DNA of 64,000 nucleotides from Schauerella fraxinea (GCA_030849945.1 JAVDKK010000004.1:186001-250000), one strand, 5' to 3'; shown: positions 25,305 through 35,188, numbered from the stretch's first letter. Made by a program: numbers and translations. The notes: generated from the sequence alone by a model not told the origin.

Positions 25305-26195
25305 TCAGCGCCCCCTGCCCTTGAATATCCGTCGCTTGACGTTCGGCAACACCAGGGCCAGCGTGACCAGCACAGCCGTGACGAGGTTGAGATCCTGCGC
25401 CTGCAGGCCGATGAAGTCGCTGTTGAGGGCCAACGCAATGAAAAACCGATAGACGATCGCACCCAGAATCACGGCCAACGTCATCATGACCAGACGCCGC
25501 GACGGCAACAGGCTTTCACCCACGATGACCGCAGCAAGACCGATGACGATCGTGCCGATACCCATTGAGATGTCGGCACCGCCCTGGGTTTGCGCGAAAA
25601 GCGCGCCGGCCAGCGCCACCAGGGCATTGGACAAGGCCATGCCACCCAGAATCATGCGGCCGGTGTTTACCCCCTGCGCGCGCGACATGCGCGGATTGGC
25701 ACCGGTGGCGCGCATGGCGAGGCCGGTTTGCGTCGACAGGAACCAGTCGAGCAGCAGCTTGGCCACGATCACCACGACAAGCAGCATCAAGGGTCGCGCC
25801 ACGTAATCGCTCAAGAACGCCGGTTGCAAGATGCTGAATACCGTGGGTTCCATGATCAGCGGCACGTTGGGCTTGCCCATGATGCGCAAATTGATGGAGT
25901 ACAACGCGATCATCATGAGAATGCTGGCCAGCAGATCCATGATGCGCAAGCGAACGTTGAGCCAGCCCGTGAGCAACCCGGCCACCGCGCCCGCGCCGGT
26001 TGCGGCAATGGTGGCGAGAAACGGATCGTGCCCGAATGAAATCAACGTGGCGGCAACGGCGCCGCCCAAGGGAAAGCTGCCGTCGACCGTGAGATCGGGA
26101 AACCGCAGCAAGCGAAACGAGATGAGGACGCCAAGCGCGACGAGACTGAAGATCAGCCCGATCTCGAGCGCGCCCAGCAATGAGAACATCGACAT
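25305..26195 (-). CDS. ABC transporter permease, LivH-like (TrpY/COG4120 type)
   Basis: 296 residues with about eight hydrophobic segments and the FRLLRFPDLTVDGSFPLGGA block characteristic of this permease family. A GLAMRATGANPRMSRAQGV loop is also present. It forms the membrane channel for the adjacent binding protein and ATPase. Ligands of this family include tryptophan/tyrosine in Firmicutes, but they are mostly unknown in proteobacteria. Confidence 0.92.
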   Translation of the reverse strand: MSMFSLLGALEIGLIFSLVALGVLISFRLLRFPDLTVDGSFPLGGAVAATLISFGHDPFLATIAATGAGAVAGLLTGWLNVRLRIMDLLASILMMIALYSINLRIMGKPNVPLIMEPTVFSILQPAFLSDYVARPLMLLVVVIVAKLLLDWFLSTQTGLAMRATGANPRMSRAQGVNTGRMILGGMALSNALVALAGALFAQTQGGADISMGIGTIVIGLAAVIVGESLLPSRRLVMMTLAVILGAIVYRFFIALALNSDFIGLQAQDLNLVTAVLVTLALVLPNVKRRIFKGRGR

Positions 26196-26211
26196 GTCGG
26201 GCGCCCGTGGA

Positions 26212-27186
26212 TTACTTGATGATCTGAGCGGCCGACTTCAGCACCGCTTCGGACAGTGTGACGCCCTGTTTTTGTGCCGCACCCGGGTTCACGAAGAGCT
26301 CAACCTTGCTGCTGCTCTCGGAAGGAATGGCACCGGGCTTTTCACCCTTGAGAATGCGCACGACGATCTTGCCCGTTTGCACGCCCAGCGCGCGGTAATC
26401 CACACCCAGTGCCGCAATCGCGCCGCGCCTGACGCTATCCGTATCGGAGGCGATCAACGGCACCTTGGCGTCGTTGCCCACTTTCACGAGCGACTCATAT
26501 GCCGACACCACGTTGTTATCGGTGCTGGTGTAGATCACATCGACTTTATCGATCAAGCTGCGTGCTGCAGAGCCCACGTCAACCGAGCGCGGCGCGGCGG
26601 CTTCGACCAGCGTCATGCCCGCCTTGGGCAACAACTCCTGCAGTTGCTTGACCACCACCACCGAATTGGCTTCGCCGGGGTTGTAGACGATGCCCACGCG
26701 CTTGGCTTGCGGCACGATCTTCTTGATGAGCTCGATCTGCTTGTCGAGCGCCAGCCGGTCGGACACGCCCGTGACATTGGTACCCGACGCTTCCCATCCC
26801 TTCACGAGCTGCGCCGCCACGGGATCGGTCACGCCGGAGTACACGACCGGCACATCCTTGGTGGCAGCCACCACGGCCTGGGCGGAGGGCGTGGCGATCG
26901 CGACGATCGCATCGGGACGGTCGCCCACAAACTTGCGGGCGATTTGCCCAGCCGTACCGGGACTGCCTTGGGCGCTCTGGTACTGCCAGCGGAGGTTCTT
27001 GCCCGCGTTGTAACCGGCGGCCTTCAGCGCATCCTGTACACCGTCGCGAATGGCATCCAGGGCCGGGTGCTCGACGATCGCGGTCACTGCAACCGATTTC
27101 TCCTGCGCCAGCGCGGGCGCGCCCGACACCAGGGCGGCCAAGGCAGTGGCGCCGACGACGGCGCGAACAGACAGGCGATTGAACAT
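26212..27186 (-). CDS. ABC transporter substrate-binding protein (TrpX/COG2984 type)
   Basis: 324 residues. AAAGGAG lies 7 nt before the ATG. The signal peptide (SVRAVVGATALAALVSG) ends at APALA before QEKSVAVTAIVEHPALD. The type-1 periplasmic fold shows AIVAIATPSAQAVVAATKD, PVVYSGVTDPVAAQLV and GIVYNPGEANSVVVV. It is the first gene of a three-gene operon and is divergent from the aldo/keto reductase. The ligand is unassigned; no T-box, which controls Firmicute trpXYZ, was seen upstream. Confidence 0.92.
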   Translation of the reverse strand: MFNRLSVRAVVGATALAALVSGAPALAQEKSVAVTAIVEHPALDAIRDGVQDALKAAGYNAGKNLRWQYQSAQGSPGTAGQIARKFVGDRPDAIVAIATPSAQAVVAATKDVPVVYSGVTDPVAAQLVKGWEASGTNVTGVSDRLALDKQIELIKKIVPQAKRVGIVYNPGEANSVVVVKQLQELLPKAGMTLVEAAAPRSVDVGSAARSLIDKVDVIYTSTDNNVVSAYESLVKVGNDAKVPLIASDTDSVRRGAIAALGVDYRALGVQTGKIVVRILKGEKPGAIPSESSSKVELFVNPGAAQKQGVTLSEAVLKSAAQIIK

Positions 27187-27332
27187 GGATGGACTCCTTT
27201 ATCTCGTGGACGGGGCGATACGCGGCTGACGCTTGAAGTTTTGCTTGTGGCGCGCCGCTTGCTAATTTGGAAAAAGCGATAGTCTAACGTGACCCGCGTT
27301 CGACAGTGTCCGGGCTTTCCCTGTGTTGAATG

Positions 27333-27345
27333 TAAGTCGGACTTA
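27333..27345. promoter_or_regulatory. Palindrome TAAGTCGGACTTA in the divergent promoter region
   Basis: A perfect 6-1-6 inverted repeat in the 226-bp gap between the divergent TrpX-like and aldo/keto reductase genes. It is 68 bp before the reductase ATG. A TATACT at 27385-27390 could be that gene's -10 box. The palindrome could be an operator for either gene; no regulator gene is adjacent. Confidence 0.3.
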
Positions 27346-27412
27346 TGTCGGACAGCGCACGCAACAAGCCGGGTCGAGGCCCGATATACTGGCAACTTAA
27401 TTGGAGAACGTT

Positions 27413-28381
27413 ATGCAACGACGCGCATTAGGACGATCAGGACTGACGGTCCCCCCGCTGACTTTCGGCGGCAACGTTTTCGGCTGGACCGTAAGCGAAG
27501 TGGACGCGTTCTCGCTCCTGGATGCCTTAGTCGATGCTGGCCTGAACTTCATCGACACGGCCGACGTTTATTCACGTTGGGTGCCGGGCAACCGCGGCGG
27601 CGAATCCGAGGTCATCATCGGGCGTTGGCTGGAAAAAACCGGCAAGCGCGACCAGGTGATCATCGGTACCAAGGTCGGCATGGACATGGGTCCTGGCGCC
27701 AAAGGTTTGGCACCGGCCTACATCAACCGCGCCATCGACGACTCGCTCGCGCGCCTGCACACCGATTACATCGATCTGTACCAGTCGCATGAAGATGACG
27801 CGACCACGCCGCTGGCCGACACGCTCGGCGCTTACGCGAAACTGATCGAACAGGGCAAGGTTCGCGCCATTGGCGCATCCAACTACACGTCGATTCGCCT
27901 GTCCGAAGCGCTGATCGAAAGTGAGCGCCACGGCCTGCCCCGCTACGAGAGCATTCAACCCGAATACACCGTTTATTCGCGCGAACCGTATGAGTCCGGC
28001 ATTCAAGCCGTGGCCACCGCGCAGGATATCGGCGTGATTCCGTACTTCGCGTTGGCCGCCGGCTTTCTGACGGGCAAATATCGCAGCGCTGCGGATGCCA
28101 ACAAAAGCCTGCGCGGCAAGAACATCATCGACAAGTATCTCAATCCGCGCGGCGAGCGCATTCTTGCGGCATTGGATCAGGTCGCCGAAAGCTCAGGCGC
28201 CACGCTCGGCCAGGTCGCACTGGCTTGGCAACTGGCACAACCGGGCATCACGTCGCCGATCGCCAGCGCAACCTCGCTCGAGCAATTAAACGAGTTGGTT
28301 GCCGCCGCGCATTTGAAGCTTTCGCCTGAAGATATCGACGTGATCACGCAAGCCAGCACATGGCAAAAGGAACACGTTTAA
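27413..28381 (+). CDS. Aldo/keto reductase
   Basis: 322 residues, NADPH-dependent (alpha/beta)8 barrel. The start is the ATG at 27413 (MQRRALGRSGL), with GGAG 7 nt upstream; an in-frame TTG at 27401 is less likely. Active-site Asp and Tyr are seen in NFIDTADVYSRW, the lysine in VIIGTKVGMDM and the histidine in YQSHEDD. The family blocks KVRAIGASNYT and LGQVALAWQLAQPG are present. It resembles the YajO/Tas-type reductases. It is monocistronic and ends at a hairpin facing matB. Physiological substrate unknown. Confidence 0.93.
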   Translation: MQRRALGRSGLTVPPLTFGGNVFGWTVSEVDAFSLLDALVDAGLNFIDTADVYSRWVPGNRGGESEVIIGRWLEKTGKRDQVIIGTKVGMDMGPGAKGLAPAYINRAIDDSLARLHTDYIDLYQSHEDDATTPLADTLGAYAKLIEQGKVRAIGASNYTSIRLSEALIESERHGLPRYESIQPEYTVYSREPYESGIQAVATAQDIGVIPYFALAAGFLTGKYRSAADANKSLRGKNIIDKYLNPRGERILAALDQVAESSGATLGQVALAWQLAQPGITSPIASATSLEQLNELVAAAHLKLSPEDIDVITQASTWQKEHV

Positions 28382-28391
28382 GTAGAGCACG

Positions 28392-28418
28392 CCCCGCGCG
28401 CAAGGCTGCGCGGGGTTT
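28392..28418. terminator. Hairpin between convergent reductase and acyl-CoA ligase genes
   Basis: CCCCGCGC (28392-28399) pairs with GCGCGGGG (28408-28415) around an 8-nt loop and is followed by TTT. It begins 11 nt after the reductase stop codon and 45 nt before the end of the convergent ligase gene, so it probably terminates the reductase transcript. The short U-run makes efficiency uncertain. Confidence 0.6.
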
Positions 28419-28459
28419 GACGTCGGCTCGTATTGGCATTGCCTCGCGCGATGTTTTCT

Positions 28460-30028
28460 CTACAGCGCCGCGTAGCGCTCACGCAGCACGTTTTTCTGTA
28501 CCTTGCCCATCGTGTTGCGCGGCAGCTGATCCACCACGTGGATGCGCTTGGGCACCTTGAAGTTGGCGATGCCGGCTTTCAGGGCCGCCTGTATGGCGGC
28601 GGGGTCGAGTTGCACCCCCGCCTTCGCCACCACCACGGCCACGACTGCCTCGCCGAAATCGGGATGCGGCACTCCGATGACGGCCGACTCCGCCACGCCC
28701 GGCAAGTCGTCCAGCACGGTTTCGATCTCTTTGGGATAGACGTTGAAGCCACCGGTGATGATGAGATCCTTGCTACGGCCAACGATCGACAAATAGTCGT
28801 CCGGCACGCCAGGCGCGCCGCCAAAGCGGCCGACGTCACCCGTTTTGAACCATCCTTCAGGGGCGAACTCTTCGCGCGTTTTTTCAGGCATGCGCCAGTA
28901 TCCTGAAAACACATTCGGCCCGCGCACCTGCACATTGCCGATCTCGCCCACCGGCAACGCTTGATTCACATCGTCGACGACGCGTACCGACACGCCCGGC
29001 AACGCACGCCCCACCGTGCCGCCAATGCGGGCGCCGTCTTCGCGTCGGTATGGGTTGGAGGTGAGCATATTGGTTTCGCTCATCCCGTACCGCTCCAGGA
29101 TGGGCTGCCCCATCCGATCGGCGAAGCTCTCGAACGTTTCGGTGAGCAAAGGCGCTGAGCCCGACACAAACAAGCGCACCTTGGGGCACACCGAGCGGTC
29201 GAAGCGCGAATCGGCCAGCAACCGTACGTAGTACGTGGGCACACCCATCATCACAGTGGCATGCGGCAACGCGGCCAGCGCCTCGTCCACATCGAACTTG
29301 GTTCGCCACAGCATGCGCGCACCTGCCAGCAATGCGCCCTGTGCAGCCACGAACAAACCATGCACGTGGAAAATGGGCAACATATGCAGCAACACATCGT
29401 CGCCACGCCATCCCCAATAGTCGCGCAGCGTAAGCGCGTTGGCGGCCAGATTGCCGTGCGACAGCATGGCGCCCTTGCTGCGTCCTGTGGTGCCGGAGGT
29501 ATACAAAATCGCGGCCAGTTCGTCGGCATGACGCACGACGGTGGCGCAAGCATCCGGGAAATGCGCGGCGGCCGACATGAGTGTGCCTTCGCCGTTTGCA
29601 TCGAGCGTGAACCCATGCACGGTGCCCGCTGCCGCGATACGGCGTTCGAGCAACGGCGCCATCCAGGCCATGTCGGCACTGCCGTACACAACCACTGCGG
29701 GTTCGGCGTCGCCCAGGAAATAATCGAGTTCGCTTTCGCGATAAGCCGTATTGAGCGGCAGATAGACCAAGCCCGCGCGCAGCGTGGCCAGATAGAGCAT
29801 CAAAGCCTGCGGCGATTTTTCGGTATAGGCTGCGACCCTGGCGCCTGCCGGCAAATGCAGCGAACCCAATAGATTGGCCAGACGCCCGGTGGCCGCATCG
29901 ATGTCGCGCCAGGTATAGCGTTGCGTGGTGGTTTCGATGGCCACCGCATCGGGCTTGCCGGAAAAACCGGATGCCAGCAGCGTGAATAGATTATTGGCAC
30001 CGCCCAGCGCGTCAGTCGAAACCACCAT
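28460..30028 (-). CDS. matB: Malonyl-CoA synthetase (malonate--CoA ligase)
   Basis: 522 residues from the ATG at 30028 (MVVSTDALGG), with GGAG 8 nt upstream. Adenylate-forming enzyme that activates malonate with ATP and CoA. The P-loop ILYTSGTTGRSKGAML, the A5-type ERYGMSETNMLTSNP and the C-terminal catalytic-lysine region (PRNTMGKVQKN) are all present; the RYGMSETNML pattern fits MatB-like ligases. It lies 34 bp downstream of malonyl-CoA decarboxylase, the classic matA-matB pair that turns malonate into acetyl-CoA. Confidence 0.88.
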   Translation of the reverse strand: MVVSTDALGGANNLFTLLASGFSGKPDAVAIETTTQRYTWRDIDAATGRLANLLGSLHLPAGARVAAYTEKSPQALMLYLATLRAGLVYLPLNTAYRESELDYFLGDAEPAVVVYGSADMAWMAPLLERRIAAAGTVHGFTLDANGEGTLMSAAAHFPDACATVVRHADELAAILYTSGTTGRSKGAMLSHGNLAANALTLRDYWGWRGDDVLLHMLPIFHVHGLFVAAQGALLAGARMLWRTKFDVDEALAALPHATVMMGVPTYYVRLLADSRFDRSVCPKVRLFVSGSAPLLTETFESFADRMGQPILERYGMSETNMLTSNPYRREDGARIGGTVGRALPGVSVRVVDDVNQALPVGEIGNVQVRGPNVFSGYWRMPEKTREEFAPEGWFKTGDVGRFGGAPGVPDDYLSIVGRSKDLIITGGFNVYPKEIETVLDDLPGVAESAVIGVPHPDFGEAVVAVVVAKAGVQLDPAAIQAALKAGIANFKVPKRIHVVDQLPRNTMGKVQKNVLRERYAAL

Positions 30029-30062
30029 CAAAACGTCTCCAGAATGTTCGTCGCAATCGGGA

Positions 30063-31412
30063 TTATCGCAAGCGTGCGATTGCCCTGCTGACGACGGGGG
30101 TACCGTCGTTCAATCGAGCCAGATTGTCGTCGAGGTCATCGAGCGCGTAAAGATAATTGACCATCATGGCGCTGGACTGGGCAATCCCTTTCGCCGAGCG
30201 GTCGGCCGCCCAGTTGAGCCGCTCCACGCGGGCGCCGTTGCCCAGATGAAAGCGCGCGACGGGGTCCAACGGCTGACCATTCTTCATGCTGGACAGGTAA
30301 TGCGCGGCTAGTTTGAAGGCCGCCCGCTGTACGACTTCGCTGGCGCTGCCACGCGCCGCCTTCTGCAGCCGGGCCACCCAGCGCTCGCCGTCGGGCAAGC
30401 GGCCGCGCGGGCGTGCCTCCGGCTTTTCACGCAACAGCTTTTCGATTGCCGGTGCATCCTGCTTCGCCAGCCAATCGTTGAAGCCAGGAATCGGCGACAG
30501 CGTGGCGAACGACTTGAGCTTCGGCAGATCCTCGACCATGGCATCGATCACGCGCTTGAGCAGAAAATTGCCGAAGCTGATACCGCGCAGCCCCGCCTGG
30601 GTATTGGAAATGGAATAGAAAATGGCCCATCGCGCGCGGTCGAGATCCCCGGACGGCGCCTGCGTATCCAGCAACGACTGCACGTTATCCGCCATGGTGG
30701 GCGAAAACGCGACCTCGACAAAAATCAGCGGCACATCCGGCATTTTGGGATGGAAATAGGCATAGCAACGGCGGTCGCCCGCCACACGATGCCGTAGATC
30801 GTCCCACGACTGGATCTCGTGAACCGCCTCATACACAATCAGCTTCTCGAGCAGAGAGGCTGGCGAATCCCACGTCAAGCGGCGCAGCTCGAGCAAACCC
30901 ACGTCAAACCAGGCCGACAGCAGATCCTGCAGTGTGCTGTCGAAAGCCGGGAGACCCGGCACCTGCTTGCGCCACTTGAGCATATCCGTGCGCAGTGCCA
31001 CCAGAAATCGCAGTCCATCGGGCAGCGCATTCAAGCGCTTGAACAGGCGCTGGCCACCGCCAATATCGGCATCGTCGATCGATTGGGCGGTCTGAGCCAG
31101 GGTGGTGAGCAAGGCCCGCCGCACGCGCGCGTCGGCAGCCAGATAAGCCGCGCTCCACTCGCGCGCCAGGCGATTGGCGGCAACGTCGGTAAGCCGGGCC
31201 GAGAGCAGCGCCTGCGCCTGCGCGGGCGTGAAGCTCGCGTCGCGATCCCAAAGCCGACCGATGCGGGCCATCAACCCGCTTGCCCCGGCGACTGCCGCAG
31301 AGGCGTCATCAGCACCCTCACCCGATGCGGGTGTGGAACTGATGGGCTTCCCCACCGAAGTGGATTTACCGGAAGGCGCGCGACCGGCGGCACGCGGATC
31401 TGGGGACGACAT
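30063..31412 (-). CDS. matA: Malonyl-CoA decarboxylase
   Basis: 449 residues. Converts malonyl-CoA to acetyl-CoA and CO2. The N-terminal helical bundle is followed by a GNAT-like catalytic domain with the family blocks CYAYFHPKMPDVPLIFVEVA, FYSISNTQAGLRGISFGNFL and TLSPIPGFNDWL; a Ser-Pro-Thr-type C-terminal end (YLSSMKNGQPLDPVARFHL, then NGARVERLNWAADRS) is present. GGAG lies 7 nt before the ATG. The N-terminal ~40 residues are low-complexity Ala/Gly/Ser. It is the first gene of a two-gene malonate operon; no malonate carrier is adjacent. Confidence 0.93.
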   Translation of the reverse strand: MSSPDPRAAGRAPSGKSTSVGKPISSTPASGEGADDASAAVAGASGLMARIGRLWDRDASFTPAQAQALLSARLTDVAANRLAREWSAAYLAADARVRRALLTTLAQTAQSIDDADIGGGQRLFKRLNALPDGLRFLVALRTDMLKWRKQVPGLPAFDSTLQDLLSAWFDVGLLELRRLTWDSPASLLEKLIVYEAVHEIQSWDDLRHRVAGDRRCYAYFHPKMPDVPLIFVEVAFSPTMADNVQSLLDTQAPSGDLDRARWAIFYSISNTQAGLRGISFGNFLLKRVIDAMVEDLPKLKSFATLSPIPGFNDWLAKQDAPAIEKLLREKPEARPRGRLPDGERWVARLQKAARGSASEVVQRAAFKLAAHYLSSMKNGQPLDPVARFHLGNGARVERLNWAADRSAKGIAQSSAMMVNYLYALDDLDDNLARLNDGTPVVSRAIARLR

Positions 31413-31665
31413 GGCTACACTCCGACGTTTTTCCCGCCCGACGCAGGGCGCGCCGGGACAAACAAACTTAGAAGATGTTAGCAGTCGTTGAGCGAATGTT
31501 GAAGGTGCGTTAGCGCGAAATTGCTACCTTTGACGACCAAACATCGCGGTATTTTCGACTGACTTTGAGACCCATCGGACTGATCGCCGCGGGTTGAGCG
31601 CGTGTCAGGCTAAAGCGGTCGTTGATCAGTTCGGCGGTTGGCCATTGGCGCGACCCGAACCACAG

Positions 31666-32448
31666 CTACACGCTGAACACGCCGTCTTTCGCATATGCCA
31701 TCAACGCGCGCCCCCAGCGGCGCGCCGGCAGGCCGAATTGCGCTTCGACCTCTTCGGCCCTAGCCATCAATGTTTCCGCCTCGATGGCGATGGGCGGGCC
31801 GGTAAATGCCAGGGCAATACGGTTGCCAGCGTCGATTTCGGGCAGCAGCACCACCCGCTTATCGAAGGCGCGTTCGATGTGATCGATGTTGCGCGGAAAA
31901 CTATCGTGGTCGCCAAACAAATTGACGGTCATCACACCGACGTCCCCCAACGCACGCCGGCAGTCGCGATAAAACGCCACACTGTCGCGCACCGGACCGC
32001 GGGCCTCGGCGTCATACAGATCGACCATCAAAATGGGCGTGCGGCCGCGATTGAGCGGATCGGCCACCCAGGCGGCGGCATCCATATGTTCGACGTCGAG
32101 GCGCGCCTGCGGCGGCAGTTTGAAGAACATCTGACACGCGCTGGTCACCCGTGGATTCCACTCTACGGCCAGCACCTGACTGCGGGTGCGCTTGAGGCAG
32201 AATCGGGCCAGCGAACCCGCGCCCAACCCCAGCAATCCGATTGCGTCGGTGCCCTTGGGCGGCGCCAGGAACAATAACCACGCCATCATCTGCGCGGTGT
32301 ATTCGAGCACCAGTTCGGTAGGTGCCCGCACCACCATGGCACCCTGGATCCAGGCCGTATTGAAGTGCAAATACCGCACGCCATCCGATTCGGACAGCGT
32401 GGGTTCGTCGAGTTCGGCGGGGAGCGAGTAGGCAGGCATGGGCGGCAT
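31666..32448 (-). CDS. Spermidine synthase-like methyltransferase-fold protein
   Basis: 260 residues from the ATG at 32448 (a second ATG follows at 32439). The Rossmann core shows the nucleotide-binding loop GLLGLGAGSLARFCLKR, the acidic strand end VEWNPRVTSAC and the post-core ILMVDLYDAEARGP. It resembles polyamine-synthase-like (SpeE-superfamily) proteins but is shorter at the N-terminus than true spermidine synthases. It follows the thiolase gene by 20 bp. Enzymatic function is uncertain. Confidence 0.8.
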   Translation of the reverse strand: MPPMPAYSLPAELDEPTLSESDGVRYLHFNTAWIQGAMVVRAPTELVLEYTAQMMAWLLFLAPPKGTDAIGLLGLGAGSLARFCLKRTRSQVLAVEWNPRVTSACQMFFKLPPQARLDVEHMDAAAWVADPLNRGRTPILMVDLYDAEARGPVRDSVAFYRDCRRALGDVGVMTVNLFGDHDSFPRNIDHIERAFDKRVVLLPEIDAGNRIALAFTGPPIAIEAETLMARAEEVEAQFGLPARRWGRALMAYAKDGVFSV

Positions 32449-32468
32449 TGTAGCCAGCCCAGCCACTT

Positions 32469-33650
32469 TTAGATGCGCTCGAAGATCGCCGCGATCCCCT
32501 GACCGCCCCCGATGCACATCGTCACTAATGCGTAACGGCCCTTGATGCGTTGCAGTTCGTGCAACGCCTTGACCGTGATGATGGCACCAGTGGCGCCGAT
32601 GGGATGGCCCAGCGCGATGCCGCTGCCGTTGGGATTGACGCGCGCCGGATCGAATTCGAGCGCTTTCGCCACCGCGCAGGCTTGAGCGGCAAATGCCTCG
32701 TTGGCTTCGATCACGTCCATCTGATCGATGGTGAGTCCGGCGCGCTTCAACGCGGCTTGCGTCGCCGGTACCGGGCCGATGCCCATGATTTTAGGATCGA
32801 CGCCGGCGTGCCCATAGGCCACCAACCGCGCCAGGGGTTGCACGCCGCGCTTGCTGGCCACATCCGCGTTCATGAGCACGATGGCGCCCGCACCATCGTT
32901 GATGCCCGAAGCGTTGCCTGCGGTCACCGTACCGTTTTCCTTCTGGAATACTGTTTTGAGCTTGCCCAGGCTTTCGAGCGTCACATCGCGGCGCACATGC
33001 TCATCCGTGTCGAACGAGGTTTCGCCCTTGCGGGTTTTGAGCACGACCGGCACGATCTGATCGCGAAAATAGCCGGCGTCGATCGCAGCCGCGGCACGAC
33101 GGTGCGATTCGACCGCCAGCGCATCCTGCGCGGCTCGATCGATGCCAAATTTGGCGGCCACATTTTCCGCCGTCACGCCCATGTGCGAACGATCGAAAGG
33201 ATCGGACAAGGCGCCCGTCATCATGTCGAGCAACACACTGTCGCCCATCCGCGCGCCAAAGCGATGTGCAGGCGAAATATAAGGGGCGCGACTCATGCTT
33301 TCGGCACCCGCGCCCACGGCGATCTCGGCGTCGCCCAGCAAGATGGATTGCGACGCCGAAATGATGGCCTGCAGGCCCGAGCCGCACAGGCGATTGACGT
33401 TGAAGGCGGGCGTCTCTTTGGCCAAGCCGGCGCCCAAGGTCGATACCCGGGAGAGGTACATGTCGCGAGGTTCGGTATTGATGACGTGTCCGACGGCGAC
33501 ATGTCCCACTTCGTCCGCGCCCACACCGGCGCGCGCAACGGCTTCGCGGATGACGGTGGCGCCCAGATCCGACGGCGGCACATCTTTGAGACTGCCGCCA
33601 AAATCGCCGATGGCGGTACGGACGGCGGCGGCAACGATTACTTCAGTCAT
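32469..33650 (-). CDS. Acetyl-CoA acetyltransferase (thiolase)
   Basis: 393 residues from the ATG at 33650 (MTEVIVAAAVRTAIG), with AAAGGA 5 nt upstream; the longer frame is not supported. The three thiolase active-site residues are in standard places: nucleophile C89 (NRLCGSG), H349 (GIALGHPIGATG) and C379 (TMCIGGGQG). Length and motifs fit the biosynthetic/degradative thiolase II group (PhaA/AtoB-like). It is oriented away from the acyl-CoA dehydrogenase cassette and likely handles acetoacetyl-CoA or another 3-ketoacyl-CoA. Confidence 0.94.
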   Translation of the reverse strand: MTEVIVAAAVRTAIGDFGGSLKDVPPSDLGATVIREAVARAGVGADEVGHVAVGHVINTEPRDMYLSRVSTLGAGLAKETPAFNVNRLCGSGLQAIISASQSILLGDAEIAVGAGAESMSRAPYISPAHRFGARMGDSVLLDMMTGALSDPFDRSHMGVTAENVAAKFGIDRAAQDALAVESHRRAAAAIDAGYFRDQIVPVVLKTRKGETSFDTDEHVRRDVTLESLGKLKTVFQKENGTVTAGNASGINDGAGAIVLMNADVASKRGVQPLARLVAYGHAGVDPKIMGIGPVPATQAALKRAGLTIDQMDVIEANEAFAAQACAVAKALEFDPARVNPNGSGIALGHPIGATGAIITVKALHELQRIKGRYALVTMCIGGGQGIAAIFERI

Positions 33651-34033
33651 AACGATCCTTTGCGAGGCGCGACGCATGAAGCGACGCTCGATCTCTATAG
33701 TAGTCATCCCAGGCCGCACTTTTCAATGGACGTATTGGCTGCCTGTCCGTCGGGCGGTCAGCGCGGACGCCGCATGCCCAATCGATCGTTTTCCTAGAGC
33801 GCCGCCATGGGCCGCGGTGGTGCACGGCCGGCAGTCCGGTTGATGGCCGAACCCCTCCAGTTGAAAACGTGAGCGATAACGAAATCCTATCAAAAGTGCG
33901 CAAAAGAATATTAGACAGCGATGGCTCGAGCGCCGATAGTCGTCGCACGCCCGGCGTGTACGCCGCCACTCCCTGACGACAGCACGGCACGCGGCGCGCC
34001 CCACTATCGGCGTTACGCAGCTTTCAGCCAATC
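33651..34033. other. 383-bp divergent intergenic region
   Basis: Lies between the divergent thiolase and acyl-CoA dehydrogenase genes, so it must hold both promoters. It is less GC-rich in its central part (around 33870-33920). No convincing ORF, RNA gene, strong hairpin or long palindrome was found. Confidence 0.5.
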
Positions 34034-35188
34034 ATGATTACCGCACTCGATCTTGCTTATGTTCCTGAAGAAGACGAACGTCTGCGCGAGCACGTGCGCA
34101 CGTTTCTCGACGAACGACTGGCCAACACGCCACCGGATATTCGCGCGCGCTCTTGGATGGGGTTTGACGCGGCATTCAGCCGCGCACTCGCCGAACGCGG
34201 CTGGCTGGGCTTGACCCTGCCCCGTCAATACGGCGGCGCCGAGCGCAGCGGCTATGCGCGCTTCGTGTTAACCGAAGAACTGCTCGCCAGCGGCGCGCCC
34301 GTGTGTGCGCATTGGATTGCCGACCGCCAGAGCGGTCCGCTGATATTGCGTTATGGCACGGCCGCACAGAAGGACTTTTATCTGCCACGAATCTGCCGCG
34401 CCGAAGCCTTCTTCTGCATCGGCATGAGTGAACCCAACAGCGGCTCGGATCTGGCCAGCATCGGCAGCCGCGCGATGCCACGCGATGACGGCGGTTGGGT
34501 ATTGAACGGCAGCAAAATCTGGACGACCTACGCCCACAAAGCGCACTACATGATCGCGCTGGTGCGTACATCGGGCGATGCTGCCGCACGGCATGCCGGG
34601 CTGTCGCAAGTCATTGTCGATCTCTCCCTGCCTGGCGTCACGGTGCGTCCGATCGAAGATCTGGCAGGCGACGCGCACTTTTCGGAAGTGTTTTTCGAAG
34701 ACGTCATCCTGAACGAGGATGCGTTGATCGGCATGGAGGGCGACGGCTGGGCGCAGGTCAACGCCGAACTCGCCTTCGAGCGCAGCGGCCCCGAACGCAT
34801 TTACTCCAGCATGGTGCTTCTGGAAACCTGGATCGACGCGTTGCGGGCCGACGATGACGTCGATGCGAACGCCGTTGCGCTACTGGGCAGCTTGCTGGCC
34901 CGCTTGGCCTGCCTGCGCGCGCTGTCGCTCTCGATCGCCGGCAGACTCACGCGCGGCGAATCGCCCGCACTGGAAGCCACCTTGATCAAGGATCTGGGCA
35001 CGGAACTGGAACAGGACATGCCAAGGCTGATTGCCGATGCCCTCGGCGCCCGGCCCGAGAAACCCGTGCCCGAACCGCTATTGCGCACGCTGCGTTATCT
35101 CGAATCGGTAAGCCCGACCTTCTCATTGCGCGGCGGCACGCGTGAAATTTTGCGCGGCATCATTGCGCGCGGCCTCGGCTTGCGCTAA
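34034..35188 (+). CDS. Acyl-CoA dehydrogenase (FadE-like, large-type subunit)
   Basis: 384 residues. FAD-dependent alpha,beta-dehydrogenation of an acyl-CoA. The middle-domain signature ICIGMSEPNSGSDLAS appears as FCIGMSEPNSGSDLASI, then WVLNGSKIWTTYAH. The C-terminal FAD/CoA motif is LRGGTREILRGIIARGLGL. It sits directly upstream of a second, divergent acyl-CoA dehydrogenase gene, 16 bp apart. Such pairs often form a heteromeric enzyme on bulky or branched acyl-CoAs. Confidence 0.92.
   Translation: MITALDLAYVPEEDERLREHVRTFLDERLANTPPDIRARSWMGFDAAFSRALAERGWLGLTLPRQYGGAERSGYARFVLTEELLASGAPVCAHWIADRQSGPLILRYGTAAQKDFYLPRICRAEAFFCIGMSEPNSGSDLASIGSRAMPRDDGGWVLNGSKIWTTYAHKAHYMIALVRTSGDAAARHAGLSQVIVDLSLPGVTVRPIEDLAGDAHFSEVFFEDVILNEDALIGMEGDGWAQVNAELAFERSGPERIYSSMVLLETWIDALRADDDVDANAVALLGSLLARLACLRALSLSIAGRLTRGESPALEATLIKDLGTELEQDMPRLIADALGARPEKPVPEPLLRTLRYLESVSPTFSLRGGTREILRGIIARGLGLR

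Noticed and set aside
26196..27412. T-box or other riboswitch before the TrpX-like operon.
   Set aside because: No T-box landmark sequence or long structured leader was seen; the family name alone is not evidence.
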